DNA of 64,000 nucleotides from an uncultured Spartobacteria bacterium (GCA_937960895.1 CALCJD010000087.1:32870-96869), one strand, 5' to 3'; numbered from the stretch's first letter, positions 27,901 through 36,109 are shown. Made by a program: numbers and translations. Notes: generated from the letters alone by a model not told the origin.

Positions 27901-28084
27901 CCACCTCCTCCGGGGCGAGGCCGGGAGCCTCGGTCAGAATGACCACGGTGGGTTTGGTCAGATCGGGCAGCACCTCCACGGGCAGTTGCCGACCCGTAAA
28001 CAGGCCGAGCAGGGTCACCGCCACGGAAAGGCCGAGCACCAGTCCGCGATGCGCCAGAGACCAGCGGATGAGCCTATTCAGCAT
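24929..28084 (-). CDS. CzcA/CnrA-type heavy-metal RND efflux pump
   Basis: Inner-membrane proton antiporter of 1051 residues in the HME-RND family. The N terminus MLNRLIRWSLAHRGLVLGLS and LPVEVLPDLTKPTVVI are typical. TM4 carries GMVVDDAIVDVENVFRRL, with two adjacent Asp and a Glu, unlike the copper-type VDAGIVMTEN of the pump at 274-3441. Its metal is therefore more likely a divalent ion such as Co, Ni, Zn or Cd, though RND motifs alone cannot settle this. It overlaps the adaptor gene by 11 bp. The two RND pumps of the window share architecture but clearly differ in their sequence and in partner genes. Confidence 0.92.
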   Translation of the reverse strand: MLNRLIRWSLAHRGLVLGLSVAVTLLGLFTGRQLPVEVLPDLTKPTVVILTEAPGLAPEEVESRVTQPLESALLGTPGLTRLRSNSDVALSLIYAEFNWGSDIHRNRLLVQERLQSARERMPEGVRPVLTPVASLMGEILLVGVRCTIPPGQPGYLTPSEVRTIADWTVKRRLQSLPGVAEVLNMGGGIKQVEIQPDPHRMQAYGIGFSELENAAAAAAGTTTGGFLETGPREIMIRNLAMTTDLEAIGRTVIRKAGDRPITIADVAAVTWGLEPMRGDASVSLAPEKTSTPGVIMSVTKSPGFDTRRLTAEVKSALRELQPALPEGVQTVVLFQQETFINQAIGNLCRAIVEAAVMVTVVLFLFLLNLRTTFITLLAIPMSFAITMLTFRFFGITVNSMTLGGLAVAIGMVVDDAIVDVENVFRRLRENAALPSPRPGIEVIAAASSEVRSSIFYATVLIVLVFVPLLGLTGLEGRLFAPIAVATIVSMTASFLVSLTLIPVLCSFLLQPRPGKNHGDGWLVRHLKTLLKHTALRIGLDHPIPVLAVLVVVLLGAFSLYVKMGKDFLPAFREQTALVAVTSSPGTSLEEMNRICDVIEEQILSVPEVAKVGRRVGRAERGDHVVPVSTAEFDVDFREGVSGRSRKEILADLKSRVQSMPGVFAAVSGPLADRIGHMLSGVSAPVAVKVFGPDLEVLRRIGTQIRDIAKTLPGFEDARLDQQATIPQLRIEPDRDRAAAYGVTPGALNDQLSALLGGRRIGELRDGERSVHLVMRLPLSWRDSPDRIAGLPVEVGEGRRVPLSAVADVREARGPNGILRENGERRFTVAIRPAVRDAGRLVSELAERVSREVKLPEGYFVTYEGEFQARNEASRRILVLGAVVLVVIVLLLQGYFRSLSLALQVLLNIPLALLGGLVLTRLLVDNISIATLVGFIAVGGIAARNGIMMISHYLHLMKHEGETFSRRMVERGTLERMVPVLMTALAAGIALLPFVLAGDLPGREILHPVAVVIVGGLVSSTLLDFLITPLVFFHFAGKAARRALARQAAAAQ

Positions 28085-29171
28085 GCGACCCTCCGCGTTT
28101 CCAGAGGCTCACCGCGACGAGCGCCACAAACAGCACGCCGGAGGTGATCATCCAAAAGAGGGGCGGATTTTCCTCCGCCGCCCCGCCCGGGTGGGCGTGG
28201 GAGGGCGTTTCGGTTCCGGTCAATTCCGATCCATCCTCCGCATGTTCGTGTCCGTGCGCGGCGTCCAGCGCCTCCTTGAGCGAAAGCGATCCCCCGCCGG
28301 CAAACGCGAGCGAATAGGCCCCCTGGGTGACCACCTCGTCGGCGGGGAACAATCCGCTGAGAATCTCCACGCTGTGGTCGTTGCGGCGTCCCACGACCAC
28401 GGGGGTTTTCACAAAGGCGTTGGGCAGTTCGAAATCCCGGACATACACAAACCGGCCGGAGGCATCCCCCTGCAGGGCGGACCGGGGAATCGTGAGGACG
28501 CTTCCGCTTCGTTCCACCACGATGGAAAACTCCGCGCGCATTCCCGGACGCAGAAGCCGGTCGGGATTTTCCAGTTGGAAGGCGGCCTCGACGGTTCCGT
28601 TTTCCGTGTCGGCCAGCACGCCGAGGTGTTCAAGCGCCGCCTCGAATGTACGGTCCTGGGCCGCGGGCACGCGGATGCGCGCCTTCTGACCCAGGCGCAG
28701 TTTTCCCGCCAGATGCTCGGGCACCCGGGCCACGGCATAAACACGGGACAGGTCGACGATTTCCGCGAGAATTTTTTCCGGCTCGACCGGTTCGCCGGGC
28801 ACGACATGCACGGCGCTGACGATGCCCGACAGCGGCGCGGGGAGCCGGATGGTGGGCGGCGGATCCCCGGGCTGGCGGCTTTCCACCGTCATGGCCACCT
28901 CGCCTTTTTTGATCGGGTGATCCACCCGCACCAACACCTCGGCGGCCCGGCCGGGGATGCGGCTGCTCACCACGGCGCGATGTCCGGGAAACACCTCGAT
29001 GCGCCCGAGGGCGAAGACGGTTTCCTCAAACTCCGTCTCCTCCACGACCTGCGTTTCGATGCGCAGATTTTTGACCCCGGTTTCGTCCAACACCACCGTG
29101 TTGGCCTGGCGGGAGGATTCGGCGGTCCAGCCCAGCGCGGGCATCAGGCAAAGCAGAAGGATTTTTTTCAT
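28074..29171 (-). CDS. RND efflux adaptor with C-terminal membrane anchor and His-rich loop
   Basis: HlyD/CzcB-type periplasmic adaptor of 365 residues. The signal peptide is MKKILLLCLMPALGWTAES. The body has the lipoyl-like halves (GRIEVFPGHRAVVSSRIPGRA; IRLPAPLSGIVSAVHVVPGEPV) and beta-barrel (VPEHLAGKLRLGQKARI; VLTIPRSALQGD). Unusually, the C terminus adds a His-rich stretch (HGHEHAEDG, then SHAHPGG) and a final hydrophobic helix (MITSGVLFVALVAVSLWKRGG) that should anchor it in the inner membrane. The start ATG at 29171 overlaps the outer-membrane-factor stop as ATGA. Confidence 0.88.
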   Translation of the reverse strand: MKKILLLCLMPALGWTAESSRQANTVVLDETGVKNLRIETQVVEETEFEETVFALGRIEVFPGHRAVVSSRIPGRAAEVLVRVDHPIKKGEVAMTVESRQPGDPPPTIRLPAPLSGIVSAVHVVPGEPVEPEKILAEIVDLSRVYAVARVPEHLAGKLRLGQKARIRVPAAQDRTFEAALEHLGVLADTENGTVEAAFQLENPDRLLRPGMRAEFSIVVERSGSVLTIPRSALQGDASGRFVYVRDFELPNAFVKTPVVVGRRNDHSVEILSGLFPADEVVTQGAYSLAFAGGGSLSLKEALDAAHGHEHAEDGSELTGTETPSHAHPGGAAEENPPLFWMITSGVLFVALVAVSLWKRGGSHAE

Positions 29172-30391
29172 GGCCGGGAAAAAAGGGAACCTGTGGCGAG
29201 ACGCCATTGGATGCGGGCAAGAAAAAATGCCCGGCGCGCCTCGATGTCGGCGCGCTCGAGGGCGGCGAGCCGTTCGCGCGCCCGAAAAACCTCGGAGGGG
29301 CCGATTTCCCCGCGCTGATGCGCCGCCTCGTATTCGGCGAGGTTGCGGCGCGCGGCGGGAAGAAGCTCCGCCGATTGGCGCGCGGCCTCGTATCGGATCT
29401 TCATCATGCGCCAGGCCGCGGTGGCTTCGTTCCCGGCGGCCAATCGGAGCGCGGCCAGGTGATGTTCGCGGCGGATACGGCCGGCCTCCTTTTCCGTAAC
29501 GCGGGCCCGGCCGTTCTGCCAGAGCGGCAGCGGCACGGTCGCCCTCAGGCCGAGCAACCCCTCGGTGTCGATGCCTTCCGGTTCATCGCGGTTCCGCTCC
29601 CCCTCCGCAAAAAATCCCACGCCGACATCCTGCCAGCGGGACGCCCGGGCCAGAGCCACGTCGGCCGCTCCGGCCTCCAGGGCCAGTTCGGCAAGCTGCA
29701 GGTCCGGCCGCCGGAGGGCGGTGGTTTGGGCCGGGAGCGAATCGGGCAGCGTCAGCCGGGGCGCGATCAGGGAGCGGTCCGCGGGAAGTCCCAGCAGGGT
29801 CGCCAGTTTCGCCGCAGCCTGCGCCTCCGCCGCCTTCACCTCCGCGCCCTGCAGTCCGATCTCTCCCGCCGCCAGGATGCGCGAGCCGGCCTCCGGAGCG
29901 GACGCCGTGCCTTCCAGCGCCTGTTTCCGAAACGCCGCGGCCTCCGACTCCGCAAGCTGCACCTGACGTTCCACCAGGCGGACGGCTTCCTGCGCCGCGG
30001 CCAGTTCGACCCAGGCCGTCTGCGCGGCACCGACAATCTCCAGTTCCCGTCCGGCCACCTCGCAGCGCGCCATCGCGAGCTCCAGTTCGGAAAGCCGCCG
30101 CTCCCAGCGCAGCCGCGACGTGACGGGAAACCATTGGGTCAGCCCCACCTCCACGCGTCCCTCCCAATCCCGTCCGCCGGCCACTTCCACGCCGAGCTCC
30201 GGATTGGAAAGCCGTCCGGACCCGCGCAGGCGCGCGGTCGCCTCCCCGAGGATCTGACGCGCGGCGCGCAGCTCCGGATTGCCGTCCAGGGCCATGCGCG
30301 TGACCTCCTCGGGTCCGAGGCGGGTTTGCGCCATCGCCGCTGTCCAGGCCAGCCCCAGGAGCAGAATGGGAAGGTGTTTAGGAATGGACAT
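29168..30391 (-). CDS. TolC-family outer membrane factor
   Basis: A 407-residue outer membrane channel subunit of the CzcC/TolC kind. The signal peptide is MSIPKHLPILLLGLAWTAAMAQ. Two repeated helical-hairpin halves follow: LGPEEVTRMALDGNPELRAARQ and LSNPELGVEVAGG in the first, and the LRRPDLQLAELALEAG and LPLWQNGRARVTEKEAGRI elements in the second. ATG at 30391 overlaps the stop of the preceding small gene by 14 bp, and its stop overlaps the adaptor start. It supplies the exit duct for the adjacent RND pump and may also serve the copper pump, which lacks its own. Confidence 0.88.
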   Translation of the reverse strand: MSIPKHLPILLLGLAWTAAMAQTRLGPEEVTRMALDGNPELRAARQILGEATARLRGSGRLSNPELGVEVAGGRDWEGRVEVGLTQWFPVTSRLRWERRLSELELAMARCEVAGRELEIVGAAQTAWVELAAAQEAVRLVERQVQLAESEAAAFRKQALEGTASAPEAGSRILAAGEIGLQGAEVKAAEAQAAAKLATLLGLPADRSLIAPRLTLPDSLPAQTTALRRPDLQLAELALEAGAADVALARASRWQDVGVGFFAEGERNRDEPEGIDTEGLLGLRATVPLPLWQNGRARVTEKEAGRIRREHHLAALRLAAGNEATAAWRMMKIRYEAARQSAELLPAARRNLAEYEAAHQRGEIGPSEVFRARERLAALERADIEARRAFFLARIQWRLATGSLFSRP

Positions 30392-30788
30392 CGGCGTGGC
30401 AAACGACCCGGACGGACCACCCGGGCCGGGAGGGACGCGGAAGGCGGGCGGTGAAGGAATACTGTCCCGCACGGCGGCGTTCGATGCGCGGATGGGCGGG
30501 GGCAAGATGACTGTGGTGCGAGGCGATCACCTTTCCGGCGGCATCCCGCAGTTCCACATCGACATGGGCGCTGTGGGAAAATGAATGTCCGAGCATCCGC
30601 CGCACGGTGCCTTTGACGCATACGGAATCCCCGTGAACGATGGCCCGGGCCATCACGACGGGAGGATCGGAAGGGATCGACGCGCCCTTCGACGATTCCG
30701 CCACGGCGGAACCGCCGGCGCAAAGAAATACCAGGACCGCAAAGCCCAGGCCGCGGGCCTGCCGAAGGGAAGAAGGAAAATTTTTCAT
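30378..30788 (-). CDS. Small exported His-rich protein in metal RND operon
   Basis: A 136-residue protein of unknown family. The start ATG at 30788 gives a signal peptide with the hydrophobic core LGFAVLVFLCAGGSAVAES. The mature part looks like a beta-sandwich: VCVKGTVRRMLGHSFSHSAHVDVELRDAAGKVIASHHSHL, with six His within about 30 residues, and it ends with VRVVCHADVHS. The spacing of His and the operon context (overlapping the outer membrane factor gene) suggest metal binding in the periplasm. Upstream in-frame starts are not supported by a signal peptide. Confidence 0.65.
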   Translation of the reverse strand: MKNFPSSLRQARGLGFAVLVFLCAGGSAVAESSKGASIPSDPPVVMARAIVHGDSVCVKGTVRRMLGHSFSHSAHVDVELRDAAGKVIASHHSHLAPAHPRIERRRAGQYSFTARLPRPSRPGWSVRVVCHADVHS

Positions 30789-30920
30789 CAGAATATCCGG
30801 TTGGTGCCGCAGCCGGGCCGCGGCAGGGTGTGGAGATAACGAACGTGCCAAAGAGCGCGTTCCAAGGGACGGAAACCCCGTCCTTTGCATCAGACGCGGG
30901 CACACTGCGCCCGCGAAGGT

Positions 30921-31238
30921 TCAGGACAATTGGGGCGGATGCTCGATTTCCCGAAGGCACCCCTCCGGGACGGATTCGTCAGAAACACAAAGCCGCGCGC
31001 GGCACACCCAAACCCCGATCGGCCCGGATGGGGCCGACGGCATCACCAGGCTGGAACCGTGCGCATGACAACACGAATGGCCGGCCGGACACCCGTCCGG
31101 GGCCTCATCGGAATGATGGGCGCACCCGCCGGGCACCGGCTGAACAAAAAGGGATTCCGTTGCGTGCAGGAACTGACCGGCCGCCACCAGGAACAATGCC
31201 GCCAAGCCGGCAAGCCTCAGCATCCGTCCGGGTGTCAT
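30921..31238 (-). CDS. Small exported Cys/His-rich protein between HupE and RND genes
   Basis: A 105-residue protein of unknown family. ATG at 31238 gives a membrane-type N terminus (MLRLAGLAALFLVAAGQFLHATES). After it come GGCAHHSDEAPDGC, HSCCHAHGSS and then VWVCRARLCVSDE and GCLREIEH, making it one of the most Cys/His-dense stretches in the window. The overall plan, a hydrophobic N terminus, a CC-containing cluster and a short proline-containing end, is like the protein at 7746-8129 before the copper genes. Spacing to hupE is 46 bp on the same strand. Confidence 0.6.
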   Translation of the reverse strand: MTPGRMLRLAGLAALFLVAAGQFLHATESLFVQPVPGGCAHHSDEAPDGCPAGHSCCHAHGSSLVMPSAPSGPIGVWVCRARLCVSDESVPEGCLREIEHPPQLS

Positions 31239-31284
31239 GCCGACCCCTATCGCCAAAGCGCGTCGGGTTGTCAATGCGAAGGTC

Positions 31285-31860
31285 TCAGCCCAGGGCCAGC
31301 AAAACGCCGCCGAGCAGGACACATCCGCCGGCCACACGAAGGGCCGGAGCAAAGCGGAAGTTCTTCATCGCCAAGCCACATCCGATGCCTGCGGCATGAA
31401 GGACGGCGGTCGCGGCGAGAAATCCGCCGACATACAGCCAGCCGGAAACATTGACCGGTACCTCCGTGCCATGGGCGTGACCGTGGAAAAGCGCAAAAAC
31501 GCCCACCAGCGCGGCCCCCATCCATGCGGAAACCCGGACGGAGAACGTGATCAGGATGCCCAGCAACAGCACGGAAAGCAGAATGCCGGTTTCCACCAGC
31601 GGCAGCGTCCAGGCCGCCATGCCGAGCAGTCCGCCCAGGGTCATCACCCCAACAAAACTCGCCGGCACGGCCCAGACGGCCCGGCCGCCCAGTTGGGCGG
31701 CCCACAGACCGACCGCCACCATGGCCAGCAGGTGGTCCAGTCCCACCAGCGGGTGCTGAAATCCGCACAGAAAACCCTGAGCCGGCCCGCTCGCAGGGTT
31801 CGCATGAGCAAGACCGGGCAGAAGCAACAGGGCAAAGGGCAGCAGGCGATTCATAAGCAT
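31285..31860 (-). CDS. hupE: HupE/UreJ-family metal permease
   Basis: A 191-residue inner membrane protein with a signal-like first segment and six predicted transmembrane helices. The family signature HPLVGLDHLLAMVAVGLWA is near the N terminus, and FALFHGHAHGTEVP provides the second His cluster. HupE/UreJ proteins are nickel or cobalt transporters for hydrogenase or urease. Neither hydrogenase nor urease genes are near, and the downstream genes encode metal efflux. There are two possible starts, ATG 31860 and ATG 31854. It is probably the first gene of the second metal operon and is divergent from the carboxypeptidase gene with a 101-bp gap. Confidence 0.88.
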   Translation of the reverse strand: MLMNRLLPFALLLLPGLAHANPASGPAQGFLCGFQHPLVGLDHLLAMVAVGLWAAQLGGRAVWAVPASFVGVMTLGGLLGMAAWTLPLVETGILLSVLLLGILITFSVRVSAWMGAALVGVFALFHGHAHGTEVPVNVSGWLYVGGFLAATAVLHAAGIGCGLAMKNFRFAPALRVAGGCVLLGGVLLALG

Positions 31861-31961
31861 GCACTATAACGGCCGGTCCCCCGCCTCAAAGTCCAAAAAA
31901 TTCACCGTGCGTGCCTTTCAGGCTTGATTGATGGTCCGGGGGAAAGGACCGTTCGCCTTCC

Positions 31962-32870
31962 ATGAAGGAATGCATTGTCTCGCTGGCAACCCTCCTCTTT
32001 CTGGTTGGTTGCGCGACCCGGTCGGCTCCCGTGGCCGCGTCCCCTCCCCGCGCGGAAATGCTTCCTCCTCCCGTGGCCGCGCCGCCGCCGGGAGATCCGG
32101 TCATCTGGCCGGGGGACGCCCCGTTCATTCATGCCCGCCATGCCATCATGATCGACGCGCATACCGGGCGCACGCTCTACCAGAAGTTTGCCGACACCCG
32201 CATTCCGGTCGCCAGCACGCAAAAGCTTCTCACCGCCCTGCTCATTGTCGAACGCGGCAATCTTGACGGACGCCTCATCGTCCCCGCTGCGGCCACGCAC
32301 GTCGAACCGGCCAAACTGTATCTGCGGGCCGGCCAGTCCTATCCCCGCAGGACGCTGCTGGCCGCCATGATGGTGAAGAGCGAAAATGATGCCGCCGCCG
32401 CGCTCGCCATCGACCACTCGGGCAGCATGGCCGCCTTTGCCGAAGCGATGAACCGCAAGGCCTGGGCCCTCGGGGCGCGCCATTCCCACTTCGCCAACGC
32501 ACACGGCCTGCCCGCCGCGCAATACTCCACCGCACGCGACATGGTCCGCATCGCCTTTTACGCCTACCGGGAGCCCGAATTGCGCCGCTGGATGAACTGC
32601 TCCCGGTACACCTTCGTGTATGCGGACGGTCGCACCAAAGTTCTCGAAGCCACCAACAAGCTGCTCGAGCGTTCGTTCATCTACAACGGCATGAAGACCG
32701 GCTACACCTTTGCGGCCGGGCGTTGTCTGATATCCAGCGCCTCGGTGGGGGGACGAGCCGTGATCCTTGCACAGTTCGGCAGCAAGACCAACTACATCTT
32801 CGACGACGCCGAGCACCTCATGCGCTGGGGCCTGTCCCGGACCGGATGGGGCATGCTCGCCTCCCACTGA
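31962..32870 (+). CDS. D-alanyl-D-alanine carboxypeptidase lipoprotein (PBP5-like, S11)
   Basis: Serine penicillin-binding enzyme that trims the terminal D-Ala of murein stem peptides. The 302-residue protein has a lipobox LVGC with Cys17, a Pro/Ala-rich linker and an S11 domain with all three motifs: STQK (Ser85, Lys88), SEN (140-142) and KTG (245-247). The C-terminal PBP5 beta domain and amphipathic anchor are missing, in keeping with anchorage through the N-terminal lipid. Outer or inner membrane destination cannot be decided from the residues after Cys. Confidence 0.92.
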   Translation: MKECIVSLATLLFLVGCATRSAPVAASPPRAEMLPPPVAAPPPGDPVIWPGDAPFIHARHAIMIDAHTGRTLYQKFADTRIPVASTQKLLTALLIVERGNLDGRLIVPAAATHVEPAKLYLRAGQSYPRRTLLAAMMVKSENDAAAALAIDHSGSMAAFAEAMNRKAWALGARHSHFANAHGLPAAQYSTARDMVRIAFYAYREPELRRWMNCSRYTFVYADGRTKVLEATNKLLERSFIYNGMKTGYTFAAGRCLISSASVGGRAVILAQFGSKTNYIFDDAEHLMRWGLSRTGWGMLASH

Positions 32871-32911
32871 GAAGAGCGCGGGGCCGTCCCGCCGGCTCAT
32901 GGAATGCCTCC

Positions 32912-34816
32912 CTATCCGCGCTCCCGTCCACGGAGGCCCATGCAGGCGGCTCCGTAGGATCCCACGGTCCACGCCACCAGGGCGAGGAGTCCCCGGCAGG
33001 CCGGACGCGGATTGGCAAACACCTGACCGTTCTTGAGTGACTTGTCCCGGTTGAGATTGGAAAAGGCGGACGGATAATCGACGCGCAGGGCCCCGCCGAT
33101 CTTTTTTCCCCAGAACAGGCTCACGTCCATCACGCTCTGCACTGCGGCGCTCGGCATCAGGCGGGAAACGCCATACGGTCCGGTTTTCATTTCGCCGGCG
33201 GGTGGAATGAACCCGGAGAAAAGAATCTGGGGAATGAGAACCAGCGGAACCAACATCACCGCCTGCAGCACGGTGCGCGCCCAGGCGGAAATGGCCAGCC
33301 CGATCCCGACCGCCGCGATGGCCGTCAGGCACAGTCCGGGAATCTGCCACGTCACCGCACCACCGATGCCGCGCGTTCCCGCCTGCATGACGCCATACAG
33401 AAGGAGGCTTTGCACGCAGGTGATTTCCGCCAGGGCGAGAAACTTCGCCAGCAGGTACTCGTGCCGTCCGAGTCCGATAAGCCGCTCGCGGCGAAACATG
33501 GGAAGTTCCTTCACGATTTCCTGCGCGGCATTGCCGCAGCCGAACCAGAGAGTGGCGATGTAGGCGAAAAAGAGGACCAGCGGGGGATCCCGACTTACCC
33601 AGGTGACGAGCAGGCCGATGAAAACGGGCTGTCCCAGCATGAGAAGGAAGTTTTTCCAGTCGGCGCGCAGAATGGCCCATTGCCGGCGGAGCAAAACGGG
33701 CAGGGCCGCGGCCCGGCGGGGTTTTTCCGGCGGAGCCGCCCGGTCCGGGGACGGCGTGGTTTCCCGGTGAACCGGCCACTCCGCGGCCGGCCGCGACTCG
33801 AGGCGGTCATAAAGCATCGAAAGATGCTCCACCCCGAAGGCTTCCCGGACTCCCGCGGGTTCGCCGAAATAAACCAGCCGGCCGCCGTGCATCACGGCCA
33901 GGCGGTCGAAGAGATGGACGTTTCCCATCACGTGCGTGGTGCACAGGATGGTGCAGCCGTTCGACGCGAGGTGGCGCAGCGATTCCATGAGGCGGAACTC
34001 CGCCGCCGGATCCAGACCGGAGGTGGGTTCGTCGAGGAAAAGCAGACGCGGCCGGCACAGCAGCTCCGCGCCCACGCTTACCCGTTTGCGCTGACCGCCG
34101 GAAAGTTTTCCCACCGGGGTGCGCGCGCGTTCGGCAAGCCCCAGCCGGGCAATCGTCTGCCGGACCAGCCGGCGGATTTCCCCGTGCGGTGTCGCCCGGG
34201 GCAGGCGCAGGCGGGCCCCGTAATACAGGGCCTCCTCCACGGGCAATTCGAGGGGAACGATGTCGTCCTGGGGCACGTATCCGAGCTGCTCCCGCAGGGC
34301 TTCGTAGTTTTCGTAGAGATTGATGCCGTCCACCAGCACGGTCCCGGCATCCGCCGGGCGCAGCGCGCAGAGGGCATCAAGCAGGGTGGACTTTCCCGCG
34401 CCGCTGGATCCGATCACCCCCACAAACTGGCACGGTTCGACGGCAAGGGACACGTCCTGCAAAATGCGCACCCCGCCCGCCGTCTTCCGCAGGCCCGACG
34501 CGTGAAGCCGGGCGCCGGTCACCCCGGCGGTCTCGCGAAGAAACCGTCCGTCAAAACGCAGATGAAACGGCCCGATCCGCAGCAGGTCGCCAAAGACAAG
34601 CTCCTCGTTCTGGAAAAGGCGGCCGTTGAGGTAGGACCCGCTCCGGCTTCCCAAATCCTCGATCCGCCAGCCAGCGGCGACCCGGTGCAGCCGGACATGG
34701 CGCCGCGAAACCGAGGCATCGGGCAAAAGAAAATCCGCATCGGCCCCGCGTCCGAGCACCAGCCCGTCCCGCAGGGGAATGGGCGCAAGACCCTCCCACG
34801 TGGCGGGATCGCTCAT
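32912..34816 (-). CDS. FHA-domain ABCG-type ABC transporter (ATPase fused to permease)
   Basis: A 634-residue fusion. Residues about 15-85 form an FHA domain (DGLVLGRGADADFLLPD, VSRRHVRL, GSRSGSYLNG), which binds phosphothreonine. An ABC ATPase follows with GSSGAGKSTLLDALC (Walker A), LSGGQRKRVSVG (signature) and LLFLDEPTSGLDP (Walker B). The C-terminal half is an ABC2-type permease with about six helices. The topology is that of ABCG half-transporters. ATG at 34816 is preferred; the open frame extends to 34999 over the OmpA-like gene. The substrate is unknown; regulation by a Ser/Thr kinase is inferred from the FHA domain, but no such kinase is in the window. Confidence 0.88.
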   Translation of the reverse strand: MSDPATWEGLAPIPLRDGLVLGRGADADFLLPDASVSRRHVRLHRVAAGWRIEDLGSRSGSYLNGRLFQNEELVFGDLLRIGPFHLRFDGRFLRETAGVTGARLHASGLRKTAGGVRILQDVSLAVEPCQFVGVIGSSGAGKSTLLDALCALRPADAGTVLVDGINLYENYEALREQLGYVPQDDIVPLELPVEEALYYGARLRLPRATPHGEIRRLVRQTIARLGLAERARTPVGKLSGGQRKRVSVGAELLCRPRLLFLDEPTSGLDPAAEFRLMESLRHLASNGCTILCTTHVMGNVHLFDRLAVMHGGRLVYFGEPAGVREAFGVEHLSMLYDRLESRPAAEWPVHRETTPSPDRAAPPEKPRRAAALPVLLRRQWAILRADWKNFLLMLGQPVFIGLLVTWVSRDPPLVLFFAYIATLWFGCGNAAQEIVKELPMFRRERLIGLGRHEYLLAKFLALAEITCVQSLLLYGVMQAGTRGIGGAVTWQIPGLCLTAIAAVGIGLAISAWARTVLQAVMLVPLVLIPQILFSGFIPPAGEMKTGPYGVSRLMPSAAVQSVMDVSLFWGKKIGGALRVDYPSAFSNLNRDKSLKNGQVFANPRPACRGLLALVAWTVGSYGAACMGLRGRERG

Positions 34817-34901
34817 GGAATCCGACGGCGCGGGGCGGCTGTCCCCCGGGGAACGGGCCGCGCGTTCGTCCTCTCCGCACGCATCGCTCAGCGGCCGTTT
34901 T

Positions 34902-35633
34902 TCACGGCAGCACGACCCAGACCTCGACGACACGGTTCTTGTCGAGATTTTGGGCGTCGAACAATTCCGAACCTCCCATGCCGACGGCGTGAATGACATT
35001 CATCACGCCCAGGCGCTCCTTCAGTGCCGTCACCACGCTTTCGGCGCGGGCCAGGGAAATGGAGGCATTGAGTTTCGGATCGCCTTTTTTGTCCGCGTAG
35101 CCGAGCACGACGAAAACCACGGTGGGGTCGTCGGTGAACTCCCTGATCTGCGCCAGTTCCAGTTTTTCCTTGAGCGCCGCCACCTCGGCGGGTCCGATGG
35201 AGGTTTTTCCGGACGGGAACGGAATGGTGATGATTTTTCCCATGCCGCGGGCCCGGTCCACCATGACATACAGTTTGTCCTTTTCCTCCGGGGTGAGTTT
35301 CGGCATGGCGTCGATCCGGGTCAGCACCTCAAGGACCTCGGCCTTCACCGACTGGTTCTCGGCGGCGGACGGATCGGTGTTCACCTCCTCGGCGGCCTCC
35401 ACGGAGGCCGTCGAGGAACCCGGAGCGCCCGCCGGCGGAGGTTCCTCCACCGGGATGCCGGCGTACCCCGGCTCGGGCGTCGGCAGGGGCGTGGGAGACG
35501 GTTCCGCCGGCGACGACGGAGCGGCTTGCCGGTCGCAGGCGCTCAGGACGAGCGCCGCGCCCAACACAAGACAGGGAAGAGCCCGTCGCGGATGGATGGC
35601 CCCCCTGTCCCCATCGATCCGGGCCGTTCTCAC
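34902..35633 (-). CDS. OmpA-like lipoprotein
   Basis: A 243-residue lipoprotein: lipobox LSAC, then a Pro/Ala/Ser-rich linker of about 50 residues, and a C-terminal OmpA-like domain (IPFPSGKTSIGPAEVAALK, VLGYADKKGDPKLNASISLARAESVV, FDAQNLDKNRVVEVWVV) that would bind peptidoglycan. The start is a GTG at 35633 whose bases overlap the peroxiredoxin stop (GTGA). It lies between the peroxiredoxin and the FHA-ABC transporter genes in one operon. An outer membrane-peptidoglycan link is the likely role. Confidence 0.85.
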   Translation of the reverse strand: MRTARIDGDRGAIHPRRALPCLVLGAALVLSACDRQAAPSSPAEPSPTPLPTPEPGYAGIPVEEPPPAGAPGSSTASVEAAEEVNTDPSAAENQSVKAEVLEVLTRIDAMPKLTPEEKDKLYVMVDRARGMGKIITIPFPSGKTSIGPAEVAALKEKLELAQIREFTDDPTVVFVVLGYADKKGDPKLNASISLARAESVVTALKERLGVMNVIHAVGMGGSELFDAQNLDKNRVVEVWVVLP

Positions 35634-36109
35634 GGGAGATTCTTCAGAGCTTCCTCGATCTTTTCAAAACTCGGCAGTTCCTTCGGGCTGGGAGTCTGCT
35701 CGCTGTAGACGATCACGCCGTTCTTATCGATGACAAACGCCGCGCGCGCCGAAGTGTCGCCGATGCCGGCCAGGCCGGGGAAAAGCACATCGTAGGCCTT
35801 GGTCACTTCCTTGTTGAGATCGCTGGCGATCTTCAGGGAAATGTTCTCCTTCTTCGCCCAGGCGTCCTGCGCGAACGGGCTGTCCACGCTGATGGCAATC
35901 ACGTCGGCATTGAGTCCTTCATATTTGGAAAGACCGGCCGAGACGTCACAGAGCTCCTGCGTGCAGACGCCGGTGAAGGCGAGCGGGAAAAAGAGAAGCA
36001 CGGTGGCACGCTTGCCGAAATTTGCACTGAGACTGAGGTCCTCGAGCCCATTCGGGCCCATGCTCTTGAGGGTGAAATCGGGTGCTTTCGAGCCAACGGG
36101 AAGTGCCAT
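35630..36109 (-). CDS. Peroxiredoxin (AhpC/TSA family)
   Basis: Thiol peroxidase of 159 residues. PLAFTGVCTQELC contains the peroxidatic Cys49 in the TxxC motif and Cys54 five residues on, the spacing of PrxQ/AhpE-type enzymes that form an intramolecular disulfide. ISVDSPFAQDAW and RAAFVIDKNGVIVY are further family blocks. First gene of the peroxiredoxin, OmpA-like and FHA-ABC operon; the divergent subtilase gene begins 160 bp away. Confidence 0.93.
   Translation of the reverse strand: MALPVGSKAPDFTLKSMGPNGLEDLSLSANFGKRATVLLFFPLAFTGVCTQELCDVSAGLSKYEGLNADVIAISVDSPFAQDAWAKKENISLKIASDLNKEVTKAYDVLFPGLAGIGDTSARAAFVIDKNGVIVYSEQTPSPKELPSFEKIEEALKNLP

Noticed and set aside
24932..28147. Long plus-strand frames opposite the second RND pump
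   Set aside because: Antisense shadows rich in His/Gln/Arg, no domain signal, and the minus strand is a complete RND protein.
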